The translations under genes and the position numbers were made by a program. A DNA stretch of 64,000 nucleotides from Sulfuricella denitrificans skB26 (lineage in GTDB: Bacteria > Pseudomonadota > Gammaproteobacteria > Burkholderiales > Sulfuricellaceae). The notes under the pieces were generated by a model. That model ran no database searches. It saw nothing but the letters and a program-made list of their open reading frames with translations, and was not told the origin of the DNA. Of the stretch, positions 8,936-19,981 are shown piece after piece. The stretch spans positions 2,119,501 through 2,183,500 of the forward strand of contig NC_022357.1 in assembly GCF_000297055.2 (NCBI RefSeq), in the 5' to 3' direction. The stretch's first letter is position 1; every line of letters starts with the position of its first letter.

Positions 8936-10396
8936 TTATACCTTGGACGCTGAGATCTTTTGGGTTGCGTCAATAACAATGACATTCTCTGCTCCTTCCT
9001 GCTGAATGCTTTTCATGATCCGCCCAACCCTAGCTATCTCAGCTTTCGTGTAACACAAAATGACCTTAATATCGGATATGGATTTTGAGGCCTTCTTGTA
9101 TATTTCGGTTTGGTTGAGCAAATTCTTCTTCAGAGATGTCGAACTTCCAAGCTTAAATTCGACGATTGTGGAGTCCCTATTACCGTAGGACACCTTATAA
9201 TCAGCCGGCCCACGACCATTATTGACTTCAGCATTAACATCTATCGGAGAGGCGAACCAAGTCAACCGAAATATTCGTTGTATGGTGTCTTCCGAAGCTA
9301 TTGGCTTGCCATTTTTATAGAAAATTCTATAGCCATCATTGTCTTCGATGACCTGTTTCAAATAGCGAACTCGTTTCAATGCTTCCTGATAACTATTCGG
9401 AGGGATGCTGTAAAAGTTACTATTGCTGACTACGTGCTCACAGAACTCGACAAGCGTTGCGAGCAGTTCCGCTCTTAGCTTGTTAACCTTCTCCGAAGAT
9501 AACGCTACTGCATTGTTTCGATTGCTCTCTTTGTTGCGGATGTAATAGTCAAGGATTTCTGGATACTTCTGGACCGTTGCATCTATGGCTCGTTCAATAT
9601 CTTCCTTCCTTGGGTTTGTTGGAAGCCTCTTCTGAAAATACAGGTTAATTGCGCCCCGCAGAGATGAATTATCCAGTGCGCTTGTTATCTGCCTAAAGTT
9701 GTTTGTAAAGTCGCCATGGCAGATGAAGGCATCATCCTTTGTGAGGATGTCTATTGGCGTAAGGAGTATGAAGTCTTCTTCTCTATCTCCTTTATAGAAG
9801 TACGGAAGTTCAAAGCACTTCGGTTTCCAAACCATCAAGTCCACATCAAACGCACAGCGAACGGAAAAAACTTTGCGCTGCTTCGCGTCTAAATGTGATC
9901 TCGCAAAATCCTGCGAGTAGTTCAGCAGGTACTCAAGCATCAAGTTTGTCGTGAAATCGCTGATGAAGTCACGTCCGATGCCGGACCCAACAAGCGTAAG
10001 CTTCTCTATGTGTGACGAAGACGTGACTGTTTCATCGCCAAAGTTTGAATAGAACCCGTTGAAGGCTTTGATAAGATTATTGGCGAATTTCGGTCCTAGT
10101 CCCTTCCCATTGTTTCCCCACTTGCATACGCCCAGCCAGTTCTGTCTGACTTCCGGGAACTGAAATAAATTTAGGCCTGCCCCAGGATTGGTTACCGCAT
10201 GTTTCTTTAGGTTGATCAGATGACCGACAATTTGATCATGCAAAGATTGGTACTCAGGTTTGTCGGAAGCGAAGAGCAGGAAAGGATCAATGAACAGAGG
10301 AAGATCAGCCTCCAAGCAGATGTTGAGGGCACCATATTGGTCAATAACGGCTTGGTTTATGCCGAAATAGTCCGCGAACAATAACTGGCTATTCAT
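8936..10396 (-). CDS. orphan PD-(D/E)XK nuclease-like protein, 486 aa
   Basis: Soluble protein with no signal or TM segment. The C-terminal part carries a nuclease-like signature: GPADYK (Asp399), then TIVEFKLG (Glu413-x-Lys415) and NQTEIY (Gln429xxxTyr433), the D...ExK...QxxxY spacing of RecB/Cas4-type PD-(D/E)XK folds. The N-terminal 350 residues match no family I recognise. The gene is visibly A+T-richer than its neighbours, uses more rare-type codons, has a weak Shine-Dalgarno, and is wedged between the repeat island and the nrd operon terminator. These are signs of horizontal acquisition. A solitary defence nuclease or a restriction-like enzyme is plausible but inferred; no methylase or helicase partner is next to it. 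Confidence 0.7.
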   Translation of the reverse strand: MNSQLLFADYFGINQAVIDQYGALNICLEADLPLFIDPFLLFASDKPEYQSLHDQIVGHLINLKKHAVTNPGAGLNLFQFPEVRQNWLGVCKWGNNGKGLGPKFANNLIKAFNGFYSNFGDETVTSSSHIEKLTLVGSGIGRDFISDFTTNLMLEYLLNYSQDFARSHLDAKQRKVFSVRCAFDVDLMVWKPKCFELPYFYKGDREEDFILLTPIDILTKDDAFICHGDFTNNFRQITSALDNSSLRGAINLYFQKRLPTNPRKEDIERAIDATVQKYPEILDYYIRNKESNRNNAVALSSEKVNKLRAELLATLVEFCEHVVSNSNFYSIPPNSYQEALKRVRYLKQVIEDNDGYRIFYKNGKPIASEDTIQRIFRLTWFASPIDVNAEVNNGRGPADYKVSYGNRDSTIVEFKLGSSTSLKKNLLNQTEIYKKASKSISDIKVILCYTKAEIARVGRIMKSIQQEGAENVIVIDATQKISASKV

Positions 10397-10440
10397 AAGG
10401 TCTGCTCATGAGGGCTAAATAGATATAAGCTCCAATTCAA

Positions 10441-10470
10441 AAACAAAAAAGGCGCAGTCTCCTGCGCCTT
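10441..10470 (-). terminator. rho-independent terminator of the nrd operon
   Basis: GGCGCAG / CTGCGCC stem (10451-10457 with 10462-10468) followed on the minus strand by a T-rich tract, 13 bp past the nrdB stop. Confidence 0.85.
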
Positions 10471-10482
10471 CCTGACCGAGCC

Positions 10483-11610
10483 TTAATCCCAGCTCAAAGC
10501 CCCCCCAGATTGATACTCGGTAACCCGAGTCTCAAAGAAGTTCTTCTCCTTCTTCAAATCCATCATCTCACTCATCCACGGGAATGGATTTTCCGCCCCC
10601 GGATAAAGCTGGTCGATCCCGATCTGCTGGCAACGACGGTTGGCGATGAAGCGCAGGTATTCCTTGAACATCGAGGCATTCATGCCGAGCACGCCGCGCG
10701 GCATGGTGTCTTCGGCATAGGCGTATTCCAGTTCCACAGCCTTCTTGATCAGGCCGGCGATCTCGACACGGAATTCCGGCGTCCACAGATGCGGGTTTTC
10801 CATCTTGATCTGGTTGATCAGATCGACGCCGAAGTTCAGGTGCATGGACTCGTCGCGCAGGATGTACTGGTACTGCTCGGCGGCGCCCACCATCTTGTTC
10901 ATCCGGCCCAACGCCAGGATCTGCACGAAACCGACATAGAAGAAGATGCCTTCCATGATGCAGGCAAAGACGATGATCGAGCGCAGCAGTTTCTGGTCGT
11001 CTTCCGGCGTGCCGGTCTTGAAGTTCGGGTTGCACAGAGTGTCGATGAACGGAATCAGGAACTCGTCCTTGTCGCGGATCGACGGCACCTCGTGGTACAT
11101 GTTGAAGATTTCGCCCTCGTCCAGGCCCAGGCTTTCTACGATGTACTGGTAGGCGTGGGTGTGGATGGCCTCCTCAAATGCCTGGCGCAGCAAGTATTGA
11201 CGGCATTCCGGCGCGGTGATGTGGCGGTAGGTGCCGAGCACGATGTTGTTGGCGGCGAGGCTGTCGGCAGTGGTAAAGAAGCCGAGGTTGCGCAGGACGA
11301 TGCGGCGCTCGTCGTCGGTCAGACCGTTGGGGTCTTTCCACAGCGCGATGTCGCGGTTCATATTCACTTCCTGCGGCATCCAGTGGTTGGCGCAGGCATC
11401 CAGGTATTTCTGCCAGGCCCAGTTGTACTTGAACGGCACCAGCTGGTTAACGTCGGCGTCGCCGTTGATGATGCGCTTATCTTCGGCCTTGATGCGGCGG
11501 GTGTCGTGGATGCCGGTGAGGGCAGCGGAAACGGGCTCGGCGGGTTGTGGCGTGTCTTGTGGCATAGGGGCGGCGGCTCTGGTTGGAGTGGTGTCTTCGA
11601 AATTCAGCAT
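10483..11610 (-). CDS. nrdB: ribonucleoside-diphosphate reductase class Ia, beta subunit
   Basis: Radical-generating di-iron subunit of aerobic ribonucleotide reductase, which makes dNDPs together with NrdA. Iron ligands and radical Tyr sit in recognisable blocks: [10 protein letters not shown] (Asp), [15 protein letters not shown] (Glu, His and the likely radical Tyr), CIMEGIFFY (Glu) and RDESMHLNF (Glu, His). The C-terminus is [12 protein letters not shown], the flexible tail that docks on NrdA. At 375 aa the length is normal; the first ~35 residues are Pro/Ala-rich and variable. Start ATG 11610 follows GGAG. It is transcribed after nrdA, with a 98-bp gap to the mini-ORF that contains a palindromic repeat, and ends at a strong terminator. 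Confidence 0.97.
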   Translation of the reverse strand: MLNFEDTTPTRAAAPMPQDTPQPAEPVSAALTGIHDTRRIKAEDKRIINGDADVNQLVPFKYNWAWQKYLDACANHWMPQEVNMNRDIALWKDPNGLTDDERRIVLRNLGFFTTADSLAANNIVLGTYRHITAPECRQYLLRQAFEEAIHTHAYQYIVESLGLDEGEIFNMYHEVPSIRDKDEFLIPFIDTLCNPNFKTGTPEDDQKLLRSIIVFACIMEGIFFYVGFVQILALGRMNKMVGAAEQYQYILRDESMHLNFGVDLINQIKMENPHLWTPEFRVEIAGLIKKAVELEYAYAEDTMPRGVLGMNASMFKEYLRFIANRRCQQIGIDQLYPGAENPFPWMSEMMDLKKEKNFFETRVTEYQSGGALSWD

Positions 11611-11636
11611 ATTATTGTCTCCTTTAATTTCTTGAT

Positions 11637-11703
11637 TTCACCGCAAGGGACGCGAAGGTTTATATTGCTTTACCTCGCGTAACCTTGCGTCCTTTGCGGT
11701 GAA
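11637..11703. repeat. intergenic palindromic repeat (copy 1 of 3)
   Basis: Arms 11637-11660 and 11681-11703 are near-perfect reverse complements (cores CACCGCAAGGGACGCGAAGG and CCTTGCGTCCTTTGCGGTG). Related copies lie at 58063-58142 and 59103-59216. Confidence 0.8.
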
Positions 11704-11712
11704 TAAAGCCTT

Positions 11713-11804
11713 TTACTGGCAAGCCTCGCACTCGGGGTTGTGGCTACGGCATAACATTGCGCCTGCGGCGAAATGTGAGCCTGCACCGCAATCATGAGCG
11801 TTCG

Positions 11805-11808
<4 letters not shown>
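11713..11808 (-). CDS. 31-aa mini-ORF repeating the NrdA C-terminal tail
   Basis: Small ORF whose ATG overlaps the nrdA stop as ATGA, with AGG upstream inside nrdA, so translational coupling is likely. It encodes 31 residues: an N-terminal part MTNAHDCGAGSHF..., then CRSHNPECEACQ. The last eight residues, NPECEACQ, are identical to the end of NrdA, the redox-active tail that carries electrons from thioredoxin to the active site. Five of those eight codons differ from nrdA only at the third base, so the peptide appears conserved while the DNA has drifted. Four cysteines in total. It could be a redox peptide, a thioredoxin substrate or an RNR regulator; a decayed duplicated nrdA end is the alternative. 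Confidence 0.55.
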
Positions 11809-14648
<2,840 letters not shown>

Positions 14649-14706
14649 GGGTGGTTATCCTCCGGTTTTATTATTGCGATACATCGGTATGTCTTGGCTG
14701 TTTTGT

Positions 14707-14755
14707 CCACAACATATCCACTGCATATTCCTGACATATCCACAACATCTTGTGT
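14707..14755 (-). promoter_or_regulatory. two tandem NrdR-box-like sites
   Basis: Two 16-bp elements, ACACAAGATGTTGTGG (14755-14740) and AGTGGATATGTTGTGG (14722-14707), read towards nrdA. Their starts are 33 bp apart, about three helical turns. They resemble the NrdR consensus ACACwATATnTwGTGT, and paired boxes at about this spacing are the rule for nrd operons. NrdR itself is not in the window. Confidence 0.6.
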
Positions 14756-14935
14756 CTGGCCTATCAAGTTACCACTAATTCTAGTATCGCAGTTGACAAA
14801 ACGCAACCGCTATTTCATGCCGGGTTTTCAGGTCTAATGACCTTTTTACCTAGGTCATTGAATTTCCAAAACAGTGCGATACTTACTATATTTGAATATA
14901 AGAAATCCCTGTACATAAAGCCCTCACCCATAATC

Positions 14936-15241
14936 GTATTCGTCGCTCGCGGCCTGACCAAGACTGACCACATGGGGGAAGCGGAGGTACCGGCGTTGCG
15001 CGCGCTGGATATCGAAATCGCGCTGGCGATTCCGCTCGGTCTGTGGCTGGGCTACCTGCTGTCGGTACTGATCGTCTCCATGATGACGGCCGAGACCATC
15101 ACCTTCCCGGTTGTCATCACCTCCAGCACCTATGCCTACGCCGCCCTTGTCATCCTGGCCGCCGGCGTGGTCAGCTCGCTGATCGTGCGCAACCGGGTAG
15201 ATTGCCTGGATCTGGTAGCTGTATTAAAAACCAGAAAGTGA
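14936..15241 (+). pseudogene. ABC transporter remnant: ATPase N-terminus fused to permease C-terminus
   Basis: The in-frame text VFVARGLTKTDHMGEAEVPALRALDIEI looks like the first ~28 residues of a MacB/LolD-type ABC ATPase. It then jumps at about 15020 to LAIPLGLWLGYLLSVLIVSM... and ends VRNRVDCLDLVAVLKTRK, the closing segment of an FtsX-fold permease. The Walker A, signature and Walker B motifs and most of the permease are absent, so a deletion spanning two adjacent genes is the simplest reading. Any product would have one or two TM helices and no ATPase activity. The original start was probably the GTG near 14936 or a lost upstream codon. Confidence 0.65.
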
Positions 15242-15418
15242 GCGGGTCTTCCCTGTCAACGCCCTTGACTGACACCAGACAGCGAGCTGAATAAGCACGG
15301 AAACGCATCACCCTCCCGCCAATCTCTCTTGATGCATCCCCAGCCCGGCCTGATAGCTGGCAGGTCTCCAAAAGTTGACTATATTGATACTAATTACAAA
15401 ATCAGGAGGAGGATCGAC

Positions 15419-16375
15419 ATGGCCACTTACCGGCTCGGCTCCAGCGGAGAAGAAGTCAGACAAATCCAGGTAAAGCTGCAAACTCAGGGGCTTTACCGCG
15501 GCCCGATCGACGGCGCCTTCGGCGGCGGCACCGAAGCAGCGGTCAAAACTTTCCAGCAGAAAGCCGGTCTCGAAGTGGATGGCGCCATCGGCCCCATTAC
15601 CTGGAAGGCGCTGTTCAATGCCAAAATTCCAGCCCCCTCTTTGTTTTCCAAACCCCTGGCCTATCGCTGCCTGGCGCTGACCGGCGCGTTCGAAACCAAT
15701 TCCGGCTTTCCCGACTGCTTTGCTGGTCTCTCTGGCAATTTCGATGGCCAGGGCATCAGCTTCGGCGTGTGCCAGTGGAATTTCGGCCAGGGTTCGCTTC
15801 AGCCGCTGCTCAAGGAGATGATAGTGCAACACCCCGATATCGTTCAGTCCATTTTCCGGCAACAGCATGACGTGCTGACCACGGCCCTGAACGGCGGCAA
15901 ACGCGAGTTGATGAGTTTCGCAGCCAGCATCCAGCACCCGGTCCGGCACACCATCAACGAACCCTGGCGCGGCATGTTCAAAAGCCTGGGGAGAACCGGA
16001 GAGTTCCAGACGATCGAGCAAAAATACGCGGCGACGCTGTACCAGTCGGCGCTCGACCTGTGTTCCGATTTCGGCCTCTGGTCGCAACGCGCCGCCGCCC
16101 TGATGTTCGATATCAAGGTTCAGAACGGCAGTATCCGGGATCTTACCAGGGCACAGATACTGGCAGATTTCGCCAGTCTTGCAACCGGCCTGCCACGCGC
16201 GGCGCTGGAGATGGAGAAGATGAAAATCGTCGCCAACCGACGCGCCGAAGCGGCCAACTCGCGCTGGGTCGAAGATGTCAGAACGAGGAAGCTATGCATC
16301 GCCAATGGCGAAGGCATCGTCCACGGCGTCCGCTACAACCTGGAAGAACAGTTTGGCATCACGTTAACCAAGTAA
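15419..16375 (+). CDS. peptidoglycan-binding / GH46-like hydrolase, 318 aa
   Basis: An N-terminal PG_binding_1 domain (residues ~4-65: LGSSGEEVRQIQVKLQTQGL, VDGAIGPITWKAL) is followed by a domain with AFETNSGFPDC (Glu92) and NFDGQGISFGVCQWNFGQG (Asp109). The Glu / Asp-Gly-x-Gly spacing is reminiscent of GH46 chitosanases of the lysozyme superfamily; that match is my inference. There is no signal peptide. Start ATG 15419 follows AGGAGGAGG, a very strong Shine-Dalgarno; the frame is open upstream but implausible. The next gene follows after 11 bp with its own GGAG, so the pair is almost certainly one operon. Both lie between remnants of an ABC efflux system. Confidence 0.7.
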   Translation: MATYRLGSSGEEVRQIQVKLQTQGLYRGPIDGAFGGGTEAAVKTFQQKAGLEVDGAIGPITWKALFNAKIPAPSLFSKPLAYRCLALTGAFETNSGFPDCFAGLSGNFDGQGISFGVCQWNFGQGSLQPLLKEMIVQHPDIVQSIFRQQHDVLTTALNGGKRELMSFAASIQHPVRHTINEPWRGMFKSLGRTGEFQTIEQKYAATLYQSALDLCSDFGLWSQRAAALMFDIKVQNGSIRDLTRAQILADFASLATGLPRAALEMEKMKIVANRRAEAANSRWVEDVRTRKLCIANGEGIVHGVRYNLEEQFGITLTK

Positions 16376-16386
16376 GGAGAACAATC

Positions 16387-18375
16387 ATGGCTGCTGGCAA
16401 GAAAATCAAGACTCCCCAACGCGTCTACAACGTCCGACCGGACACGATGGATTTTCGCGACAAGATGTACGAGGCGACGCTGATCGAAGTGCCGAAGCAC
16501 ATCCCCCTCGAAAACTATGCCAAGGTGCAAGTGCCCATACTCAACCAGGGCCAGGAAGGCGCGTGTACCGGCTTCGGGCTGGCAACCGTGGCCAACTACC
16601 TGTTGCGCAAGCGCAAGGAAGTAAAGGGCAAGGACTCGGTCAGCCCGCGCATGCTGTATGAAATGGCCAAGCGCTACGACGAATGGCCGGGAGAAAAATA
16701 CGACGGCTCCAGCGCGCGCGGCGCGATGAAGGGCTGGCACAAGCATGGGGTGTGCGCCGCATCGGTGTGGCCCTACGACCCAAAAAAACCCGACCCGCGA
16801 CTGACCGAGACGCGCCTCGCAGACGCCACCGGGCGTCCGCTGGGAGCCTACTTCCGCGTCAACCACCAGGATCTGGTGGCGATGCACGCGGCGCTGGCTG
16901 AAGTCGGTATTCTGTACGCCACCGCCAGCGTGCATGCGGGATGGGAAGCAGTGGGCGAAAATGGCGTGATCCCGCTGCAGGACGAGATACTGGGCGGCCA
17001 TGCGTTCGCCATCGTCGCCTTCGACGAGCGCGGCTTCTGGATCCAGAATTCGTGGGGCCCGGACTGGGGGAAGCAAGGCTATGCGCTGGTCACCTACAAG
17101 GACTGGCTCGCCAACGGCACCGACGTGTGGGTGGCCCGGCTGGGCGCGCCGGTAATACTGGAAACTGCCGCCAAGGGCGTCGCGCCACGCCACGCCGGCA
17201 TCGCGCGCGCCAAGGCCTACTCCTATCCCGATCTGCGGCCGCACATCATCAGCATCGGCAACGACGGAGCGCTACGTACCAGCGGCACCTTCGGCACCAC
17301 GGCTAGCGACGTGGAGGAAATTATCAAGAAGGACTTCCTGCGCGTCACCCAAAGCTGGAAAAAGAAACGCCTGCTGATCTACGCCCACGGCGGACTGGTG
17401 AACGAGGAATCAGCCATCCAGCGCGTCGCCGACTACCGCAATGCGCTGCTGGAGCAGGAAGTGTACCCGCTGGCCTTTAGCTGGAAAACCGACGCCTGGA
17501 CCACGATCAAAAACATTCTGCAAGACGCCCACAGCCGGCGCCGCCCGGAAGGTTTGCTCGATGCGGCCAAAGACTTCATGCTCAACCGGCTCGACGATGC
17601 ACTCGAACCTCTGGCGCGGATGCTGGGCGGCAAGGCGATGTGGAGCGAGATGAAGGAAAATGGTGTGTTCGCCACGATGAAGGAGAATGGTGGAGCACGC
17701 ATCGCGCTTGGCCACCTGAACCAGCTGCTGGCGCAGGATTCATCAATCGAAATCCACTTTGCCGGTCACAGCGCGGGCAGCATTTTCAATGCACCGATTA
17801 TCCAGCTGATCACCACCAAGGGAAAAATCGCCGCCGGCCCGATGAGCGGAGCGACCGGCCTGGGGCGCAAGGTCGAAACCTGCACCCTGTGGGCACCCGC
17901 CTGCACCGTCGATCTGTTCAAGCAGACCTACCTGCCGGCGGTCAAAAGCGGCAACATCAAGCGCTTTGCCCTGTTTACCCTCACCGACCAGGTGGAACAG
18001 GACGACAATTGCGCCAACGTCTACCACAAGTCGCTGCTGTATCTGGTGTCCAACGCCTTCGAAGAGCGGGTGCGCATCCCGCTATTCCAGCCAGATGGCG
18101 AGCCGATCCTGGGGATGGAGAAATTCGTCCGTCTCGACAAGGAACTCTCTACACTGTTCAAGAACGGCAAAGCCGACTGGGTACGCTCACCGAACACCGC
18201 CGAGGACGGCACCCCCATCCATTCCACGGCACGCCACCACGGCGATTTCGACGACGATAAGCCGACCGTGCTCGCCACGCTGGCGCGTATCCTCGGCCAT
18301 GGCACGTCGCAAGCACCGTTTGAGTTTGCCCGTACTTCCGCATCGCTGCGGGCGCGCAGACTGAGATTGAGTTAA
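16387..18375 (+). CDS. papain-like (C1) protease fused to an alpha/beta hydrolase, 662 aa
   Basis: Two predicted catalytic domains in one chain. Residues ~20-260 are a C1A peptidase: VPILNQGQEGACTGFG gives the oxyanion Gln54 and nucleophile Cys60, GGHAFAIVAF gives His205, and WIQNSWGPDWGKQGY gives Asn221 in the papain NSWG block. Residues ~325-600 look like an alpha/beta hydrolase: RLLIYAHGG (oxyanion strand) and IEIHFAGHSAGSIFN (GxSxG, Ser462). A C-terminal region contains HSTARHHGDFDDD. No signal peptide, propeptide or TM helix is visible, which is unusual for papain-like enzymes and suggests a cytoplasmic or specially exported protein. Paired with the upstream peptidoglycan-binding hydrolase, it may form a lytic or effector module; that role is inferred. 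Confidence 0.75.
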   Translation: MAAGKKIKTPQRVYNVRPDTMDFRDKMYEATLIEVPKHIPLENYAKVQVPILNQGQEGACTGFGLATVANYLLRKRKEVKGKDSVSPRMLYEMAKRYDEWPGEKYDGSSARGAMKGWHKHGVCAASVWPYDPKKPDPRLTETRLADATGRPLGAYFRVNHQDLVAMHAALAEVGILYATASVHAGWEAVGENGVIPLQDEILGGHAFAIVAFDERGFWIQNSWGPDWGKQGYALVTYKDWLANGTDVWVARLGAPVILETAAKGVAPRHAGIARAKAYSYPDLRPHIISIGNDGALRTSGTFGTTASDVEEIIKKDFLRVTQSWKKKRLLIYAHGGLVNEESAIQRVADYRNALLEQEVYPLAFSWKTDAWTTIKNILQDAHSRRRPEGLLDAAKDFMLNRLDDALEPLARMLGGKAMWSEMKENGVFATMKENGGARIALGHLNQLLAQDSSIEIHFAGHSAGSIFNAPIIQLITTKGKIAAGPMSGATGLGRKVETCTLWAPACTVDLFKQTYLPAVKSGNIKRFALFTLTDQVEQDDNCANVYHKSLLYLVSNAFEERVRIPLFQPDGEPILGMEKFVRLDKELSTLFKNGKADWVRSPNTAEDGTPIHSTARHHGDFDDDKPTVLATLARILGHGTSQAPFEFARTSASLRARRLRLS

Positions 18376-18430
18376 CGATCATGGCGAACCACCACCATGG
18401 ATAGTGACCATCAGTTATAAAGGATACTGA

Positions 18431-18780
18431 TCTCCGGCTGTCAAGCTCCAGCGGATCACGCTCAAGGCCGGCGACGGGTCACCGCCGGCATGGTACTGGC
18501 GGTAATCGACCCCGGCTCGCCGGCCCTGCTGGATGCACGCACCGAACGGGAGCTTACCGGACGTGTGGGTGTGGCTGAAGCCAACAGGCTGTGTGCCGCT
18601 CTGCTCCAGGTTCGCGACGACGCAGCCGGCAAAGCCGCCAGGCGCACGGTACAATTGGGCCGGCGCGGCGGTCTTGAGGCGGTAGTGGAAAAGAGACTGG
18701 AACCGGGTGAAAAAGTCATCGTACATCCCGGCGACACGCTCAGGGATGGCCTCCGAATAAAGCTTAAAGCTGGTGTATGA
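18431..18780 (+). pseudogene. membrane-fusion protein (HlyD/MacA-type) remnant
   Basis: KLQRITLKAGD is readable in one frame and, after loss of one base near 18473, continues as VTAGMVLAVIDPGSPALLDARTERE in the next frame, giving the lipoyl-like VLAVI block of periplasmic adaptor proteins. After VGVAEANRL the sequence jumps to LQVRDDAAGKAARRTVQLG and ends EPGEKVIVHPGDTLRDGLRI, the membrane-proximal C-terminal domain. The hairpin and most of the barrel are missing. So there is one frameshift, one internal deletion and no start. It is probably from the same efflux system as the ABC remnant at 14936-15241. Confidence 0.6.
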
Positions 18781-18811
18781 TTGAATTTTTTGGCCCCCTT
18801 CTGTAACAACA

Positions 18812-19669
18812 ATGACTAAAAATACCGCCACCCTGCTGATTTCCTGTCCCGACCGCAAAGGCCTGGTCGCAGGCATTGCCGACTTCCTCTACCGCCACAA
18901 TGCCAATATTCTGCACGCTGACCAGCATCAGGATAGCGAATTGGGGCTGTTCCTGATGCGCGTGGAATGGGATCTGCACGATTTCGCCCTGACCCCGGAG
19001 CAGTTTGCTCAACTCTTCGCGCCGATTGCCGAAAAATTCGAGATGCAATGGCGCCTGGCACTGTCAACCCATCGTCCCCGGGTGGCGATATTCGTGTCGC
19101 GCTATGACCACTGCCTGGTCGATCTGCTCTACCGCCACCAGGCTGGCGAACTGCACTGCGACATTCCGCTGATCATCGGCAACCACGACGACACCCGATG
19201 GATCGCCGATTCCTATGGGATTCCGTTCCAGCACATCCCGGTACACAAGGACAGCAAGGAGGAAGCGGAGAAGACCCAGCTCGCCCTGCTACGCCACCAC
19301 CATGTCGACCTGATCGTGCTGGCGCGCTACATGCAGGTCTTGTCCGCAGATTTCATCCGGCATTACCCGAGCCGCATCATCAACATTCACCATTCCTTCC
19401 TGCCCGCCTTTCTCGGCGCCAAGCCCTATCATCGTGCCTTTGAGCGCGGCGTCAAACTGATTGGCGCAACCAGCCACTACGTCACCGAAATGCTCGACGA
19501 CGGCCCGATCATCGAGCAGGATGTCGCCCGCATCTCGCATCGCGACGCGATCGACGATCTGATCCAGAAAGGCCGCGACCTGGAAAAGATCGTGCTGTCT
19601 CGCGGGGTGCGCTGGCACATCGAAAACCGCATCCTGCTGTATGCCAACAAAACAGTGGTTTTTGACTAA
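18812..19669 (+). CDS. purU: formyltetrahydrofolate deformylase
   Basis: Hydrolyses 10-formyl-THF to THF and formate, balancing one-carbon pools. The 285-aa protein has an N-terminal ACT domain (residues ~5-80: LLISCPDRKGLVAGIADFLYRHNANI) and a C-terminal formyltransferase fold. Family blocks present include VAIFVSRYDHCLVDLLYR, IIGNHDD, LARYMQVLS, INIHHSFLPAFLGAKPYHRAF (the catalytic N/H/D framework) and GATSHYVTEMLDDGPIIEQD. Length and motif order are normal. Start ATG 18812 comes 31 bp after the membrane-fusion remnant. The SemiSWEET gene begins immediately downstream (stop and start 1 bp apart), so the two are co-transcribed. Confidence 0.95.
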   Translation: MTKNTATLLISCPDRKGLVAGIADFLYRHNANILHADQHQDSELGLFLMRVEWDLHDFALTPEQFAQLFAPIAEKFEMQWRLALSTHRPRVAIFVSRYDHCLVDLLYRHQAGELHCDIPLIIGNHDDTRWIADSYGIPFQHIPVHKDSKEEAEKTQLALLRHHHVDLIVLARYMQVLSADFIRHYPSRIINIHHSFLPAFLGAKPYHRAFERGVKLIGATSHYVTEMLDDGPIIEQDVARISHRDAIDDLIQKGRDLEKIVLSRGVRWHIENRILLYANKTVVFD

Positions 19670-19670
19670 G

Positions 19671-19934
19671 ATGTCCGGCGAACTCAGCGAACTGATCGGC
19701 TACCCTGCCGCAATCCTCACCACCGTGGCCTTCGTACCGCAGGCCAGGAAATCCTGGCGTACCCGCGACCTGTCCGGCATCTCGCTGCCGATGTATGCCC
19801 TGTTCACCCTTGGCGTCGCATTCTGGCTGGCCTACGGCCTGATCATCGCCAGCACGCCGATCATCATCGGCAACGGCATCACCCTGGCGCTCGCCGCGGT
19901 GGTGCTGTGGCTCAAGCTGAACGAAAGACGCTAG
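19671..19934 (+). CDS. SemiSWEET-type sugar transporter, 87 aa
   Basis: A half-SWEET (MtN3/PQ-loop) membrane protein of three TM helices (residues ~5-25, ~38-58, ~62-82). These transporters dimerise to carry sugars by facilitated diffusion. The PQ motif is present in the first helix (AFVPQARKSWRTRDLSGIS), followed by LPMYALFTLGVAFWLAYG and the closing helix. Length matches bacterial SemiSWEETs (85-95 aa). The frame is open from 19641, but ATG 19671, directly after the purU stop, gives the canonical N-terminus MSGELSELIGYPAAILTT. The substrate cannot be told from sequence. Confidence 0.88.
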   Translation: MSGELSELIGYPAAILTTVAFVPQARKSWRTRDLSGISLPMYALFTLGVAFWLAYGLIIASTPIIIGNGITLALAAVVLWLKLNERR

Positions 19935-19981
19935 CCAGCCAAGGGTTCAACATACGGAAAAGGCTGGGACAAGCCCCCCGA

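Noticed and set aside
10510..11682. 390-codon frame opposite nrdB
   Set aside because: Antisense shadow; no domain and His/Val-rich composition typical of reverse-frame readings.
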